Below, in pieces: positions 49,703 to 58,600 of a stretch of 64,000 nucleotides of DNA. The position numbers were made by a program, and so were the translations under genes. A model generated the notes under the pieces. The model saw nothing but the letters and a program-made list of their open reading frames with translations. It did not search any database and was not told the DNA's origin. Source of the DNA: an uncultured Oscillospiraceae bacterium (GTDB taxonomy: Bacteria; Bacillota; Clostridia; Oscillospirales; Oscillospiraceae); NCBI GenBank assembly GCA_947627735.1, contig CANQXG010000012.1, forward strand, positions 1 through 64,000, given 5' to 3'. Position 1 is the stretch's first letter; each line of letters opens with the position of its first letter.

Positions 49703-50545
49703 GTGGATGCAGCTAATTCTATACTCCTTAACCGCTTCTTTACCCGGAACACCTTTAGGCAACTGCTGGATGACGGGGAGAGCAAAACTTATACAGCGGT
49801 TATCAGAAGGTATGTTACTGACGCAGATAGCAGAACTAACGGTGAATGTATAAGTGAGATATATCAATATTTGCAAAAAAACTATAGGAATGAATACTAC
49901 TATAAGAATACTCTTTTGAATAAATTGTTGCTGGGTGGTGCTCACAGCCCTCGTACAACAACAGCCTTAACAGAGGTTCCGGTTGGAAAATCAAAGGCAG
50001 ACTTTATTCTTATAAACGGAAAAGCGGTTGTATATGAAATAAAAACAGAACTGGACAATTTTGACCGTCTTGAAGGGCAGCTAGAAGATTACTATAAGGC
50101 TTTTTCTCGTGTTGTAGTTGTTACATCGGAAGATAATTACTTTGAAATTGATCGCAAGTTAAAAGATACTCCTACCGGAATCTACATACTCACAAAAAGG
50201 GGAACCTTAAGTAGACGAAAAGAGCCAGAAGAAAAGCTTGATAGTCTTTCAAAATCTACTATGTTTAAAATACTACGAAAAGCGGAGTACGAGAGTGTTT
50301 TCTCAAGACTAGCATTACCGTTACCATCTGTATCTCAGTTTGAGTATTATCGAGCATGTAAGGCTCAGTTTGAATCTTTAGATATGGATATAGCTTATCA
50401 ATACTTCGTTACGGAATTAAAAAAGCGAGCGAGAGTTGAAATAGACGAATACGCATCAATTCCGCTTGCGTTGAAGTTTTTAGCATATTTTCTGGAATTA
50501 AGTAAAAATGACTATGTAAAGCTCTATGATTTCTTAAGGCAATAG
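49703..50545 (+). CDS. sce7726-type protein with a PD-(D/E)XK nuclease core
   Basis: A 280-residue protein of the sce7726 type, in low-GC DNA. A restriction-endonuclease core is seen at 91-114: EVPVGKSKADFILING, then AVVYEIKTELD, that is Glu91, Asp100 and Glu112-x-Lys114, the D...ExK set of PD-(D/E)XK nucleases. The strand VVVVTSEDNYFEI follows, as usual. The helical N-terminus (YTAVIRRYVTDADSRTNGECISEIYQYLQK) and C-terminus have no clear match. Start: GAGGAGG (49688-49694) gives GTG 49703; an in-frame GTG at 49694 overlaps the ribosome site. It is the first gene of a three-gene operon; the next begins 10 bases after. Confidence 0.8.
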   Translation: MDAANSILLNRFFTRNTFRQLLDDGESKTYTAVIRRYVTDADSRTNGECISEIYQYLQKNYRNEYYYKNTLLNKLLLGGAHSPRTTTALTEVPVGKSKADFILINGKAVVYEIKTELDNFDRLEGQLEDYYKAFSRVVVVTSEDNYFEIDRKLKDTPTGIYILTKRGTLSRRKEPEEKLDSLSKSTMFKILRKAEYESVFSRLALPLPSVSQFEYYRACKAQFESLDMDIAYQYFVTELKKRARVEIDEYASIPLALKFLAYFLELSKNDYVKLYDFLRQ

Positions 50546-50554
50546 GAGGCAGTT

Positions 50555-51496
50555 ATGTATTTTCCTATCTTACGTGGAAGGCAGTTCGAGTTGCTTGCCC
50601 TTCAGGAATGTCTTAACTATAATTTGTTGAGTGATAAGATTATTCCTGTTATAGAACCAGTAAAATGCTCTTCAACATATGTTAGGACAGTTGATGCATT
50701 TATTAATAATAAGCATCCTATAGCCATTATCCGTAACCCGCAAGTAGGCTCTTGGACAAAAGAGAGTAGGTCGAGTGGCAATCAGCCGATTGTCGTATCT
50801 GCTAAAGCACAGCTGAATGAACCAAACGTTATTTCTTCTCTGTATGTAACACCGCAGATTGACCAATTTTTAAATACGGTTGCAGCCGAAAATGGTATCT
50901 CCGTGGGCAATATGCTTTTGATATGTAATAAGCAAGAAAACATACCGTCATATCTGCGTGCAGCATCCGATATAAAACCTCGCTTCTGTGTCATTCCGGA
51001 CAAGCGTGATTTTAGACGAGCAATTCGTGACAACCGAGTATTGTGTGAAGATCATTTTCCAAAAAGGCCACGAAATGTAGATTATTTGGAAAATGAAACT
51101 GAGTTCTTCTCTTCAGATCATTTATTCTATTCGGAAGATGGCTATATAGGCTTTTCCGACTATTCTATAATTGGAGAAGAGTATAATGATGCAGGTTTTG
51201 CTCCATATGCCGTTGCGATTCATATAGTGTATTTTGATGAAGGTAATGTGCTTAATATTAAACATTTCGTCTCAGATTCTAATGACGATTTTTCTGACCC
51301 AGCAAGAAAGTTCTCAGAGGCTGTCGAAAAACTAGTTATTTGGAATCAACATATGGAGTTAAAAACTGCTGGTATACAAGCATTTGAGAAAGAGTTTTTT
51401 AATCGAACATATCCAGGCCTTGGGGTTGTAAAAAAGTACTCTTTGATGCATCATTTGGAACTCATGAGTAACTTTTTAGATGGAGCAAGAAGATGA
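50555..51496 (+). CDS. sce7725-type protein of unknown function
   Basis: A 313-residue cytoplasmic protein. The start MYFPILRGRQFELLALQECL is the mark of the sce7725 family. The fold looks alternating alpha/beta (KIIPVIEPVK, PIAIIRNPQVGSW, NMLLICNKQENI, PRFCVIPDKRDF, VAIHIVYFDEGN), in a TIM-barrel-like rhythm, without a clear catalytic set. Genes of this family usually follow sce7726 genes, as here. AGGAGG precedes the start. It overlaps the next gene by four bases. Its role is unknown; a sensor or toxin-modulating part is a guess. Confidence 0.8.
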   Translation: MYFPILRGRQFELLALQECLNYNLLSDKIIPVIEPVKCSSTYVRTVDAFINNKHPIAIIRNPQVGSWTKESRSSGNQPIVVSAKAQLNEPNVISSLYVTPQIDQFLNTVAAENGISVGNMLLICNKQENIPSYLRAASDIKPRFCVIPDKRDFRRAIRDNRVLCEDHFPKRPRNVDYLENETEFFSSDHLFYSEDGYIGFSDYSIIGEEYNDAGFAPYAVAIHIVYFDEGNVLNIKHFVSDSNDDFSDPARKFSEAVEKLVIWNQHMELKTAGIQAFEKEFFNRTYPGLGVVKKYSLMHHLELMSNFLDGARR

Positions 51497-52590
51497 TATT
51501 TTGCGAACACTGTGTTGGCGATGCGGAGATTTCATCAATCATTCGTTCAGTTGCCTCAAGAAAAATTGGATGTTGCCCAACGTGCCATGCAAATCTTGTT
51601 TGCCTGTATGATACAGAAGCCCAAAATGAATTGACGCCCTATTTTGAAGATCTTATCAGCATATATTCACCCGTTGACATTCAGGGGGATGCGCTTCCGT
51701 ATGGAACAGGAACATCGTTAGTATCGGAAATTACTAAGCGGTGGCGACTTTTTCCGGGGCTATCAGAACAAACCATCCAGACTATCTTAACTGCAATCTG
51801 TAAAGAACTATACGATAATAGCCCTCAGATATTTAACGATTCAGTCTGTATTCCTGAGTTGTTTAACGACAGCTATTTGAGAGATAATTCTCTTCTTTTG
51901 GATAACGACTGGAATTTATTTGTGGATGAAATAAAGACAAAAAATCGATATCATTCTCGGCAGCTAAACTCTAAAATACTGGAAGAGTATTGTGCTTTTA
52001 TTAGAAAAGACTATAAAGCAGGAACTGAGTTTTATCGTGGACGCATATCTGATCGACAAGGTTACGGCCTAGACAAAATGTCTGCACCTCCTGTGGGGAA
52101 AAGCGCAGAAGGGCGTGCAAATGCTAGAGGAATTACCTGTTTGTATGTTGCAAGTGATATAGATACTGCTTTCCATGAGGTGAGAGCAGGGCTTTTTGAT
52201 TATGTAAGTGTTGGTAAGTTTCGACTTAAACATGATATTACGGTTGTTGATTTAAGCGTTATATTGAAAATTAGTCCATTTAATAATAAGCTGGATTGTT
52301 TGAAGCTCGCGATAAACAAACCTCACTTAGAGCGGCTTAATCATGAAATGAGTCGTCCCTTGCGAAGAAGTGACAGCACACTAGACTATGTTCCGACCCA
52401 ATACATAGTTGATTACATAAAGAGTATTGAAACAGATGGTATACAAGAATACAATGGAATAGAGTACACTAGTACTGCAAACCCTTCGGGGTATAATCTG
52501 GCAATATTCGATCCGGATTTATTTGAATGTACCTCCGTAACCGTATATGAAATTGAAAAGCTCCAATATGGCCCCAAGGCAATACTGTAG
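51493..52590 (+). CDS. Zinc-ribbon, RES-domain protein (possible NAD-degrading effector)
   Basis: A 365-residue protein. The N-terminus has CEHC (Cys4, Cys7) and CPTC (Cys28, Cys31), a zinc ribbon. Residues 60-150 resemble the HEPN/RES N-terminal domain (SEITKRWRLFPGLSEQTIQTILTAIC). From about 175 there is a RES domain: GTEFYRGRISD (Arg182, Arg184), the loop GRANARGITCLYVASDIDTAFHEVRA with Glu229, and VVDLS. RES toxins of the Xre-RES systems cleave NAD+; known ones are single-domain and paired with an antitoxin. Here it is the third gene of the operon, after two non-antitoxin partners, so it looks like an effector of a larger system. Overlap ATGA with the gene before. Confidence 0.85.
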   Translation: MIFCEHCVGDAEISSIIRSVASRKIGCCPTCHANLVCLYDTEAQNELTPYFEDLISIYSPVDIQGDALPYGTGTSLVSEITKRWRLFPGLSEQTIQTILTAICKELYDNSPQIFNDSVCIPELFNDSYLRDNSLLLDNDWNLFVDEIKTKNRYHSRQLNSKILEEYCAFIRKDYKAGTEFYRGRISDRQGYGLDKMSAPPVGKSAEGRANARGITCLYVASDIDTAFHEVRAGLFDYVSVGKFRLKHDITVVDLSVILKISPFNNKLDCLKLAINKPHLERLNHEMSRPLRRSDSTLDYVPTQYIVDYIKSIETDGIQEYNGIEYTSTANPSGYNLAIFDPDLFECTSVTVYEIEKLQYGPKAIL

Positions 52591-52702
52591 ACACTTTGAA
52601 CCAGACTGTTCTCTACAGATGGACCATCATAGTTAATGATTATGCTATAATGGTCCTATTTTATTGGCTATATAGAGTACACTATGTTATGCAAACTTAA
52701 TA

Positions 52703-52731
52703 TTGAATTATAACTGTCTATGTGCTATGAT
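52703..52731 (+). promoter_or_regulatory. Promoter of the XRE-recombinase unit
   Basis: TTGAAT (52703-52708), 17 bases, TATGAT (52726-52731), 28 bases before the XRE start. Confidence 0.75.
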
Positions 52732-52759
52732 GTAGAAAAATGGTACGGGAGGGTTCATC

Positions 52760-53116
52760 ATGCAGATCATGGCGGACAGGCTGCGGGCGCTGCGGCTGTC
52801 CATCAACGTGTCCCAGAACAAACTGGCTCCTATCCTGGGTCTACGGCAGTCCGGTGTCAACCGCTACGAGAACAACCAGTGTGAGCCATCTGCCAAGGTG
52901 CTGCTCCGCTATGCCGACTATTTTGACGTGTCGCTGGACTATCTCTATGGCCGCACGGACGATCCCAGAGGCAAGGTGTATTCCAACGAGCCGGACTTGG
53001 GCAAGCTGCACCCGGAGATGAACGAGTTCATAGAAATGTGCTTCGATCCCAAATCCCCCATGAGCAAGCGGCTGAAAAAGACGCTGGTGCAGATGCTGGA
53101 GGAGGAAACGAAATGA
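52760..53116 (+). CDS. XRE regulator coupled to the recombinase
   Basis: A 118-residue protein: XRE domain at about 4-65 (DRLRALRLSINVSQNKLAPILGLRQSGVNRYENNQCEPSAKVLLRYADYFDVSLDYLYGRTD), then a short helical tail. The stop overlaps the recombinase start by four bases (ATGA), so its amount ties directly to that of the recombinase. It may repress their joint promoter or act as a directionality factor; both are known roles for small DNA-binding proteins next to large serine recombinases. GGGAGGG precedes ATG 52760. GC content is back to that of mobilisation genes. Confidence 0.9.
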   Translation: MQIMADRLRALRLSINVSQNKLAPILGLRQSGVNRYENNQCEPSAKVLLRYADYFDVSLDYLYGRTDDPRGKVYSNEPDLGKLHPEMNEFIEMCFDPKSPMSKRLKKTLVQMLEEETK

Positions 53117-54612
53117 CCGCTGTGATTTATGCCCGTTACTCCTCAGACAACCAACGGGAGGAGAGCATAGAAGGGCAAATTCGTGAATGCACCGCTTTCG
53201 CAGAGAAAAACGGCATCACCGTTCTGCGCCACTACATAGACCGGGCGTTCTCCGCCAAGACTGACAATCGGCCTGAATTTCAGGCCATGGTCAAGGACAG
53301 CGGGAAGAAGCTGTTCGACATGATCATCGTCTGGAAACTGGACCGCTTTGCCCGTAACCGGTATGATAGCGCCAGGTACAAGGCCGCGCTCAAGAAGAAC
53401 GGCGTCAAAGTGGTGTCGGCCACGGAAGTTATCTCCGAGGGCGCTGAGGGCATTATCTTGGAATCGGTCCTTGAAGGCTATGCCGAGTATTATTCCGCAG
53501 ACCTGTCCGAGAAGGTCATCCGGGGCATGACGGACAACGCCCTCAAGTGCAAGTTCAACGGTGGGACCCTGCCCACAGGTTACGTCATCGACAGCGAACA
53601 GCACTTCCAGATCGACCCGCTGACAGCTCCCTATGTGCTGGAAGCGTTCAAGAAATACAACGCCGGATATACCATGACGCAGATATGCAACTGGCTAAAC
53701 GAGAAAGGCGTAAAGAACACCCGCGGTCAGCCGTTTTCCTACAACAGCATCCAGCACTTGCTGAATAACCGCCGGTACATGGGTGAGTTCCGCTACCGTG
53801 ATACGGTCATCCCCGACGGTATCCCGGCCATCGTGCCCCAGGATTTGTTTGACCGGGTGCAGGAAAAGCTGGCAAAGAACAAAAAAGCTCCAGCCCGGCA
53901 CAAGGCTGAAGATGACTACCTGCTCACGACTAAGCTCTATTGCGGCTACTGCGGCAGTTATATGTGCGGAGAAAGCGGTACCAGCCACACAGGGAAGGTC
54001 CACCACTACTACAAGTGCGCCACGGTGAAAAAGAAACGCGGGGACTGCCACAAGAAGCCTGTCAGCAAGGCGTTTATTGAGGATTTCATCGTTCACGAGA
54101 CGATGAAGGAGATACGGGACGACAAGGTGATCCAGGCCATCGTCTCCACGGTGATGGACCTGCAGGAACAGGAAAACACCCAACTTCCGCTGTATGAGCA
54201 ACAGTTGAAAGAGGCGGAAACCGGCATCAACAACCTGCTCAACGCCATTCAGCAGGGCATCCTGACGCCGTCCACCAAAAGCCGCTTGGAAGAACTGGAA
54301 GCGACCAAGGAGGAATTAGAAATCAGGATCGCCAACGAGAAACTGGCGAAGCCGAAGCTGACGGCGGAGTTCGTGACCATGTGGCTGGAGCGGTTCCGGA
54401 AGCTGGACATGCGGAAGAAGGAGCATCGTCAGCAGCTCATAGACACGTTCGTCAACTCGGTGTACTTATTCGACGACAAGCTGACGCTCCACATCAACTA
54501 CAAGGACGGGACAAAGACCGTCACTTTTGACGAGATGAAAGCGGCTCTGGATGAACAGGCCGCGGGTTCGGATTTGGATTGCCGTGGTGCACCAAATAGA
54601 AACGGTGATTAG
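53113..54612 (+). CDS. Large serine recombinase (integrase of the element)
   Basis: A 499-residue recombinase. The catalytic domain begins VIYARYSSDNQREESIEGQI (Ser10), with the ID-R-FSAK and WKLDRFARN arginines. Then the recombinase domain (GYVIDSEQHFQIDPLTAPYVLEAFKKYNAG), a zinc ribbon (CGYCGSYMCGESG...CATVKKKRGDC) and a coiled-coil motif (about 365-430: EQQLKEAETGINNLLNAIQ). It inserts and excises the island between attP and attB. ATG 53113 is used; the frame is open upstream inside the XRE gene. Its C-terminal tail (LDCRGAPNRNGD) is encoded where the right attachment site may lie. Confidence 0.95.
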   Translation: MTAVIYARYSSDNQREESIEGQIRECTAFAEKNGITVLRHYIDRAFSAKTDNRPEFQAMVKDSGKKLFDMIIVWKLDRFARNRYDSARYKAALKKNGVKVVSATEVISEGAEGIILESVLEGYAEYYSADLSEKVIRGMTDNALKCKFNGGTLPTGYVIDSEQHFQIDPLTAPYVLEAFKKYNAGYTMTQICNWLNEKGVKNTRGQPFSYNSIQHLLNNRRYMGEFRYRDTVIPDGIPAIVPQDLFDRVQEKLAKNKKAPARHKAEDDYLLTTKLYCGYCGSYMCGESGTSHTGKVHHYYKCATVKKKRGDCHKKPVSKAFIEDFIVHETMKEIRDDKVIQAIVSTVMDLQEQENTQLPLYEQQLKEAETGINNLLNAIQQGILTPSTKSRLEELEATKEELEIRIANEKLAKPKLTAEFVTMWLERFRKLDMRKKEHRQQLIDTFVNSVYLFDDKLTLHINYKDGTKTVTFDEMKAALDEQAAGSDLDCRGAPNRNGD

Positions 54613-54688
54613 GATACAATCGCCGTTTCTTTTCTTTTATCTGAAAAAGCCTGAAAAGCACGGTGTTTCTGGGCTTTTCAGGCTTTTT
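54598..54688 (+). terminator. Double terminator behind the recombinase
   Basis: First hairpin: AGAAACGGTGAT (54598-54609) with ATCGCCGTTTCT (54619-54630), followed by TTTC and overlapping the stop. Second: AAAAAGCCTGAAAAGC (54644-54659) with GCTTTTCAGGCTTTTT (54673-54688), perfect, ending in T5. Confidence 0.88.
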
Positions 54689-54775
54689 GCTTATGGCCGG
54701 CTGGGAGAATAACTCCAGCCGGTCAATCTTCTTTGTAGTGTTTTCCCTTTGGTGGGATTGATGCGGAGGGGCGCT

Positions 54776-54845
54776 ATCGTGTAATCATGGTGGGAATCGT
54801 GTAACTGTGGCCATCTATCGTGTAATCATGGGGGCTATCGTGTAA
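54776..54845. repeat. Four iterons with 20-21 bp spacing
   Basis: ATCGTGTAA occurs four times: 54776, 54796, 54817 and 54837 (spacings 20, 21, 20). The surrounding bases are partly kept (ATCGTGTAATCATGG). Even helical spacing is that of transposase or replication-protein binding sites; the end of an IS21-type or other multi-site transposon is the likely source. The IS3 element begins three bases further on. Confidence 0.75.
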
Positions 54846-55010
54846 AATGTACCCCAGAAACTGGACACTTGTTATCGTTCAGGACCCAATCTCTGGACAG
54901 TGTAATTGTTCGGGACCCGAAGTCTGGACATGACAATTGTTCTCGGAGAAGAGATAGTCCCGGCCGGTGTTGAATGGTATAATTTAGGACGTCGGTTTGG
55001 AGGGTTGCAC

Positions 55011-55433
55011 ATGAAATGGAAAGTCTTTTCTCCGGAAGAAGTAGTTTCGCTGAGAAACAATCCGTACACGCTAAAGGCAACAGAAAAGACCATCACCTTC
55101 ACATTGAAGTTTAAAGAGGTGATGCTGGATGGGCTTCAGCGGGGAAAATCACCTGAAAGCATAATGCGGGAACTTGGATATGACCCTGCAGTGATCGGAG
55201 ATTCCCGCGTAAAAGGTATTGCGTATCACATTACCAAGGAAGCCGAATCACCAGAGGGCCTTCATGAGGGCAGACGTACACCCGCTCGGGCTGTTACTGA
55301 GGAGGAAGTAGCCTCCAGTGCGCCCTCGCGCTCTCTTCGCCGCTTGCAAGCAGAGGTTTCATATCTTCGCCAGGAAGTAGAATTTCTAAAAAAAATTATG
55401 CAAGCGGGCAATGGGACAAAGCGAGGGAAATGA
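55011..55433 (+). CDS. IS3-family transposase OrfA (helix-turn-helix subunit)
   Basis: A 140-residue DNA-binding subunit: an HTH around FKEVMLDGLQRGKSPESIMRELGYDPAVIGDSRVKGIAYHI, and a C-terminal leucine-rich helix (LRRLQAEVSYLRQEVEFLKKIMQ) for dimer contacts, as in OrfA of IS3 elements. GGAGGG precedes ATG 55011. It overlaps OrfB by four bases in an ATGA, where most IS3 members use a -1 frameshift. Confidence 0.88.
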   Translation: MKWKVFSPEEVVSLRNNPYTLKATEKTITFTLKFKEVMLDGLQRGKSPESIMRELGYDPAVIGDSRVKGIAYHITKEAESPEGLHEGRRTPARAVTEEEVASSAPSRSLRRLQAEVSYLRQEVEFLKKIMQAGNGTKRGK

Positions 55434-56479
55434 TCATGGGTGCTCCAGATTGCAGGTTTGAGATCATACACGCCGCCATGGAGGAGCCAAACAACAGGCT
55501 TTCGGTGAGCGAGATGTGTGCGCTGGCTGGTGTTTCCCGGTCGGGGTATTATAACTGGTTATCGTCAGCTGGAACACGGCTGAAACGTGAAATCAAGGAT
55601 CAGGAGGACTTCGCGCTTATCCTTGCCGCCTACGAATTCCGTGGCTACGCAAAAGGCGTCCGTGGTATCAACATGCGGCTCCTCCACATGGGCGTCGTGA
55701 TGAATCCTAAAAAGATCCGGCGGTTAATGCGAAAATACAATCTGTTTTGCCCCATCCGAAAAGCAAATCCTTATCGCCGTATGGCCAAGGCCATGCGAAC
55801 CAATAATGTGGCAGACAATCTTTTGAACCGGGAATTTGAATCCCATGGCCCCCGGATGGTCCTTCTGACCGACATAACGTACATTCCCTTGAATGGGGAG
55901 TTCTGCTACCTGTCGACCATCTTGGACGCATTTACGAAGCAGATCTTGGCCTATGTGCTGAGCGAATCTTTAGAAGTGGACTTTGTACTGGACACAGTAA
56001 ACATCCTCGTCCGCGACCATGGAATTTCCTTAACTGCTGAGACACTGATCCACAGCGACCAGGGAGCCCACTATACCAGCCACAAATTTATCCAAATCGT
56101 GAAAGATGCTGACCTCAGACAGTCCATGTCCCGCCGGGGCAATTGTTGGGACAACGCCCCCCAAGAGAGCTTCTTTGGCCACATGAAAGATGAGCTTGCA
56201 GAAATAATCCCATCATGGTCCTGCTTTCTGGACGTCAAGGCTGCCATAGATGACTGGATGGATTACTATAACAATGATCGGTACCAATGGCAGCTCGCCA
56301 AGCTTTCACCGAACCAGTATTACGATTACGTCCGAACCGGGATTCACCCTTTATGTAAGCAGGGGCTGATGCCGCCATTTCCGCCAGCCGTTGACAGCGC
56401 TCCGAAAAATGCTTCATTTGTGGACGCGACGGCGAAGGACTCAGAAGCAGGACGATTGGCCCTCACCGTCGATCAGTAA
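55430..56479 (+). CDS. IS3-family transposase OrfB (DDE catalytic subunit)
   Basis: A 349-residue transposase. The HTH_21 region (LILAAYEFRGYAKGVRGINMRLLHMGVVMNPKKIRRLMRKYNL) is followed by the rve integrase core with the DDE acids: LTDITYIPL, HSDQGAHYTS and the final Glu in RRGNCWDNAPQESFFGHMK. The C-terminal end is about 50 residues longer than usual (GLMPPFPPAVDSAPKNASFVDAT). The catalytic set is intact, so it may be active. Confidence 0.93.
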   Translation: MIMGAPDCRFEIIHAAMEEPNNRLSVSEMCALAGVSRSGYYNWLSSAGTRLKREIKDQEDFALILAAYEFRGYAKGVRGINMRLLHMGVVMNPKKIRRLMRKYNLFCPIRKANPYRRMAKAMRTNNVADNLLNREFESHGPRMVLLTDITYIPLNGEFCYLSTILDAFTKQILAYVLSESLEVDFVLDTVNILVRDHGISLTAETLIHSDQGAHYTSHKFIQIVKDADLRQSMSRRGNCWDNAPQESFFGHMKDELAEIIPSWSCFLDVKAAIDDWMDYYNNDRYQWQLAKLSPNQYYDYVRTGIHPLCKQGLMPPFPPAVDSAPKNASFVDATAKDSEAGRLALTVDQ

Positions 56480-56792
56480 ATGTAGCATTTTTCTCCGCTA
56501 TGCTGTCAAGGTGTGGCTGCGTTCTATGTATCTTGCGCCATGGGCTCAGGATCTAAAAGCAGGTTTCCGGCTGGAATGAACGATTAATTTTGTCCTTGAC
56601 ATGGGGAGCACATTACATGTAATTATCACGTTATTTCAACTTGCAAGTAAGCAACACGAGCCACATATGACAAGTCATAGCAGAAGATCCGGCTTCCGAG
56701 AGGCAAAAGTCTGCGTTCACACAACTTTTGTTGTTTCCAATGAGAATCCCTGCTATAATGATATTACACAAATTCGTGTTGGGGTGAATGCC
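56480..56792. other. Right end of the IS and leader of the beta-helix gene
   Basis: The IS right end lies at 56591-56612. The rest, to 56792, is AT-rich DNA with no supported gene. TATAAT at 56755-56760 may be the -10 box of the secreted-protein gene, with no good -35 upstream. Confidence 0.5.
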
Positions 56793-58535
56793 ATGTCGAT
56801 CGTTTACACCAAATTATGGCGCTGTATGCAGGGGAGAAGGCTGGCGATCTGCGTGCTGCTGTGTGCCGCGCTGATCGCGGGGGCGCTGCCCGGCTATGCC
56901 AGCGCCCAGGGAGAGCTGTCGGAAGAAACAGCGACGGCGGGAGAGTTGGGCCTGACCCGGGAGGATGCCGTCGCGGCAGCCGTTCGTCTCTACAACTCAG
57001 AAATGCTGGAGTATGACTATACCCTCGTGACGAGAGAGCCCAACGAGGAGAATGCGCTCCTTGCGGCGGCGGAGGCCAGAAAGCAGGCGATCCTCTCCCA
57101 TACGGAAGAGCCGGCCTGCGAGGGGACGGCGTACTATGTTTCCGGCAATGGCAACGATGAAAACGACGGCCTGACCCCGGGGACTGCCTGGGCGAGCCTG
57201 GACAAAGTGAACGCCGCCGGCCTCTCCCGGGGCGACGGCGTGTATTTTGAGCGGGGCGGCACCTGGCGCGGGCAGCTCTGGGCGCAGGACGGGGTGATCT
57301 ACGCCGCTTACGGGGAGGGGCCGAAGCCAAATATATTCGCCTCCCCTGAAAACGGCGCCGGCTCGGATAAGTGGTCGCTTCTGGACGGCACGGACAACAT
57401 ATGGGTCTATCACCGGGATATGATGGACTGCGGCATCCTCGTCTTTGACGACGGCGAGAGCTGGGGCAAAAAGGTGGCGCCCGTCTATCTGGACGGCTAC
57501 CGCTCCACCATGGATGAGGGGCAGCCCTTCGATGTGAGGAGCGAGCTGACAGAGGACCTGATGTTCTTCTCCCAGGCGGACAGCATCCTCTATGACGGCG
57601 CGCCCTTCCGCTATACGGTCATGGACAACGACGACCGGGGCGAATACCCCGAAGAGGTGGTCGGGCCCCTGTATCTGCGCTGTGACGAAGGCGATCCCGG
57701 TGAGGTGTTCAACAGTATCGAGTTCGCCGTGCGGCAAAACATCGTATTGCCCGCCGATGACGCCGTATTTTGCAATCTCTGTTTGAAATATACCGGCGCG
57801 CATGGTATCTATGGCGGAGAAATGGGCTACGACGTTTCGTTTTGCGAGATCGGATGGATCGGGGGCTCGCCCCAGTATTACCGCTATGACGACGGTCAGC
57901 CGGTGCTGTTCGGCAACGGCGTGGAGTGCGACGGCAGCTACGATCACTATTCCGTCACGGACTGCTACATCTATCAGTGCTACGACGCGGGCGTTTCCAA
58001 CCAGGATCCTACGGAATCGCCGGAGGTGACGGGCGATGTGAACTTCGAACCCTATGATGTCATCCAGCGAAACATCACCTATGCCCGGAACGTATTTGCC
58101 TATGACAGTATGCCTGTCGAAATCTTCTTTGCCCTGGAGGATGACGCGGGCTACGGCCGGCACCGCATGGAGAACGTGCTGATCGAGGGGAACTATTTCC
58201 TGTATACGGGCTACGGCTGGTATATGGAGAAAAAAGACCCGGGCGCAGCTTACCAGGGATATGGCTATCCGAACGCGGCGGAGAACTTCCGCATCGTCGA
58301 TAACGTGTTCTATCTCAGTACGGGCGCGCTGCTGCAAACAGGCGCGCCGGAGAAGTGGCAGCCCGAACTGGACGGCAATACCTATGTGCAGAACGACGGC
58401 GGCGTGCTGGTGGTCTGGCGCTTGAAGGGGTATCAAATGCAATATCTATATTATTATAATGCGGGAAGAGACGCTGTGACCCATGTGATCCGGGACGTCC
58501 TGGGGGACGAGAATGGAACGGCGCTGAAGAATTAG
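56793..58535 (+). CDS. Secreted right-handed beta-helix protein
   Basis: A 580-residue exported protein. The signal peptide is near the start (CMQGRRLAICVLLCAALIAGALPGYASA). From about residue 120 the pattern AYYVSGNGNDENDGLTPGTAWASLDKVNA marks pectate-lyase-like parallel beta-helix proteins, with repeated strands carrying Asn/Asp ladders (DVSFCEIGWIGG, YSVTDCYIYQCYDAGVSNQ, MENVLIEGNYFLY, FRIVDNVFYLSTG). Such proteins bind or cleave polysaccharides; I cannot assign a PL or GH family. No surface anchor is seen. ATG 56793 gives the signal peptide; the longer frame from 56601 would lie in the IS. Confidence 0.82.
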   Translation: MSIVYTKLWRCMQGRRLAICVLLCAALIAGALPGYASAQGELSEETATAGELGLTREDAVAAAVRLYNSEMLEYDYTLVTREPNEENALLAAAEARKQAILSHTEEPACEGTAYYVSGNGNDENDGLTPGTAWASLDKVNAAGLSRGDGVYFERGGTWRGQLWAQDGVIYAAYGEGPKPNIFASPENGAGSDKWSLLDGTDNIWVYHRDMMDCGILVFDDGESWGKKVAPVYLDGYRSTMDEGQPFDVRSELTEDLMFFSQADSILYDGAPFRYTVMDNDDRGEYPEEVVGPLYLRCDEGDPGEVFNSIEFAVRQNIVLPADDAVFCNLCLKYTGAHGIYGGEMGYDVSFCEIGWIGGSPQYYRYDDGQPVLFGNGVECDGSYDHYSVTDCYIYQCYDAGVSNQDPTESPEVTGDVNFEPYDVIQRNITYARNVFAYDSMPVEIFFALEDDAGYGRHRMENVLIEGNYFLYTGYGWYMEKKDPGAAYQGYGYPNAAENFRIVDNVFYLSTGALLQTGAPEKWQPELDGNTYVQNDGGVLVVWRLKGYQMQYLYYYNAGRDAVTHVIRDVLGDENGTALKN

Positions 58536-58600
58536 AACGGATAAAACGGGGTGCTTCACCCCTGAGGATTCGTATCCAAGTCAGTGCTATTAGGCACGTC

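Larger units (their letters stand above)
54848..56612 (+). mobile_element. IS3-family insertion sequence
   Basis: About 1765 bp. The left end begins TGTACCCCAGAAACTGGACA (54848-54867); the right end on the minus strand begins TGTGCTCCCC and has GGACA at a like distance (56612-56591), so the termini are imperfect inverted repeats of the TGT...CCCC...GGACA type. It holds two overlapping transposase genes. The exact ends and target duplication are not certain. Confidence 0.75.

Noticed and set aside
51493-52760. A Xre-RES toxin-antitoxin pair formed by the RES gene and the XRE gene at 52760
   Set aside because: In Xre-RES pairs the antitoxin gene comes first and carries a C-terminal DUF2384 part. 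Here the XRE gene follows after 170 bases with its own promoter and overlaps the recombinase start, so it belongs to that gene.
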